Assembly: GCF_000332645.1 (NCBI RefSeq)
Contig: NZ_AMXN01000010.1
Span: 1 to 64,000 of the forward strand
From: Bacillus inaquosorum KCTC 13429
GTDB taxonomy: Bacteria; Bacillota; Bacilli; Bacillales; Bacillaceae
Length of the DNA: 64,000 bases
Direction of reading: 5' to 3'
Each line of letters starts with the position of its first letter. The first letter of the stretch is position 1. Position numbers and translations under genes: made by a program. The notes beneath the pieces were generated by a model that worked only from the letters and a program-made list of their open reading frames with translations, had not been told where the DNA came from and made no database searches. This document shows, one piece after another, positions 63,449 to 64,000 of the stretch.

Positions 63449-64000
63449 CTAATCAATGATATTTTCCAGTCCGTACACAAGCTGATCAATCTTCATGACT
63501 TGTTCGACTGACAATTTAACACCTGACATGAAAGAAGCGCGGTTATAGGAATCGTGGCGGATCTGAAGCGTTTGACCATCCATGCCGAACATGACTTCCT
63601 GGTGTGCAATCAGTCCCGGAAGACGGACGCTGTGCAAGCGGATACCGTTTTGCTCCGCTCCTCTTGCTCCTGGGAGAATTTCTTTTTCATCCGGATGTCC
63701 TTGCTGCTTTTCTTTACGAACCTCTGAAATCATTTCTGCTGTTTTAAGCGCCGTTCCACTTGGTGCGTCAAGCTTCCGGTCATGGTGAAGCTCAATAATC
63801 TCAACATCCTCAAAGTAGTTTGCAGCCATTTTCGAAAATTTCATCATCAGTACCGCACCAAGCGCAAAATTTGGAGCGATGATGGCTCCAATTCCCTTCT
63901 CTTCTGTTAAAGACGTGAGCTCTTTTAAATCAGCTTCTGAAAATCCAGTTGTTCCGACAACTGGACGAACTCCGTGCTCTAATGCAATTTTTGTATGTAC
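63449..64000 (-). CDS. dapB: Dihydrodipicolinate reductase, 3' part
   Basis: The open frame runs off the window end, so the N-terminal NAD(P)-binding part is missing; about 183 residues are visible. Present are GTTGF, the [14 protein letters not shown] block, and the substrate-binding/catalytic [17 protein letters not shown] with His-His and Lys. The C-terminus ends in VYGLENIID. It reduces hydroxy-tetrahydrodipicolinate in lysine and dipicolinate synthesis. The frame is open to base 64000. mgsA follows after 15 bases. Confidence 0.96.
   Translation of the reverse strand, partial: VHTKIALEHGVRPVVGTTGFSEADLKELTSLTEEKGIGAIIAPNFALGAVLMMKFSKMAANYFEDVEIIELHHDRKLDAPSGTALKTAEMISEVRKEKQQGHPDEKEILPGARGAEQNGIRLHSVRLPGLIAHQEVMFGMDGQTLQIRHDSYNRASFMSGVKLSVEQVMKIDQLVYGLENIID

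Overview
The window is a stretch of core chromosome from a member of the Bacillus subtilis group. Gene content and order (dfrA-thyB, ilvD, ugtP, the xpt-pbuX guanine riboswitch, the kdg/kdu cluster, rnpB, recU-ponA, dinG, panBCD, birA-cca-bshA-bshB1-mgsA-dapB) match the B. subtilis 168 map as I remember it. So do the strong AGGAGG-type ribosome binding sites, the TTG/GTG starts and the SASP and coat genes. Small differences from 168, as I remember that strain (xpt aptamer, PonA transpeptidase segment), suggest a relative or another subspecies. I see no tRNA, no rRNA operon, no insertion sequence, no prophage, no CRISPR array and no attachment site.

Layout. 1-4.8 kb: thymidylate/folate genes (thyB, dfrA) with a degenerate acyltransferase (ypkP), then ypjQ, ypjP, ypiP and the bacilliredoxin brxB. 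4.9-12.3 kb: ilvD, ypgR, ypgQ, bsaA on the minus strand, then metA, ugtP and cspD on the plus strand. 12.3-16.6 kb: small regulatory and spore genes (degR, ypzA, ypeQ, sspL), two RNase H-like genes (ypeP, ypdQ), a putative queuosine-precursor transporter (ypdP) and the 5' exonuclease ypcP. 16.6-24.4 kb: the double-headed dynamin dynA, a Fur-box-preceded micro-ORF that fits fbpC, the alkylpyrone genes bpsA-bpsB, and xpt-pbuX behind a guanine riboswitch and a PurR-type box. 24.4-31.5 kb: ypwA and the divergent kdgRKAT / kduID cluster for 2-keto-3-deoxygluconate and galacturonate breakdown, with cre/KdgR-like palindromes between the arms. 31.6-37.3 kb: the helicase ypvA, ypsC, RNase P RNA, gpsB, ypsA and cotD. 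37.4-45.5 kb: the mitomycin repair pair mrfA-mrfB, the orphan EIIA ypqE, many small ypp genes, sspM and recU. 45.5-56.6 kb: ponA, then ypoC-nth-dnaD, asnS, aspB, tseB, ypmA and dinG. 56.7-64 kb: panBCD with a long structured leader, birA-cca, bacillithiol synthesis (bshA, bshB1), mgsA and the 3' part of dapB.

Connections. DNA repair and replication are dense here (mrfAB, recU, nth, dnaD, ypcP, dinG, ypvA). Cell envelope and division also recur (ponA, tseB, gpsB, ypsA, ugtP, dynA). Thiol redox appears as brxB, bsaA and bshA/bshB1. Branched-chain acid/pantothenate/biotin metabolism links ilvD, panBCD and birA. Most operons are compact, with ATGA overlaps and stop codons lying inside terminator hairpins.

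The most interesting regulatory element is the roughly 200-nt panB leader. It carries a promoter, a folded region and an intrinsic terminator, and fits the orphan 'pan' RNA motif, for which I know of no established ligand. Other points worth checking are the active-site loss in YpkP, the ilvD terminator ending directly at the brxB start codon, the 5' hairpin of cspD mRNA, three single-pass micropeptides, and the contrast between two DinG-like helicases. I found no wholly unknown multi-gene system.
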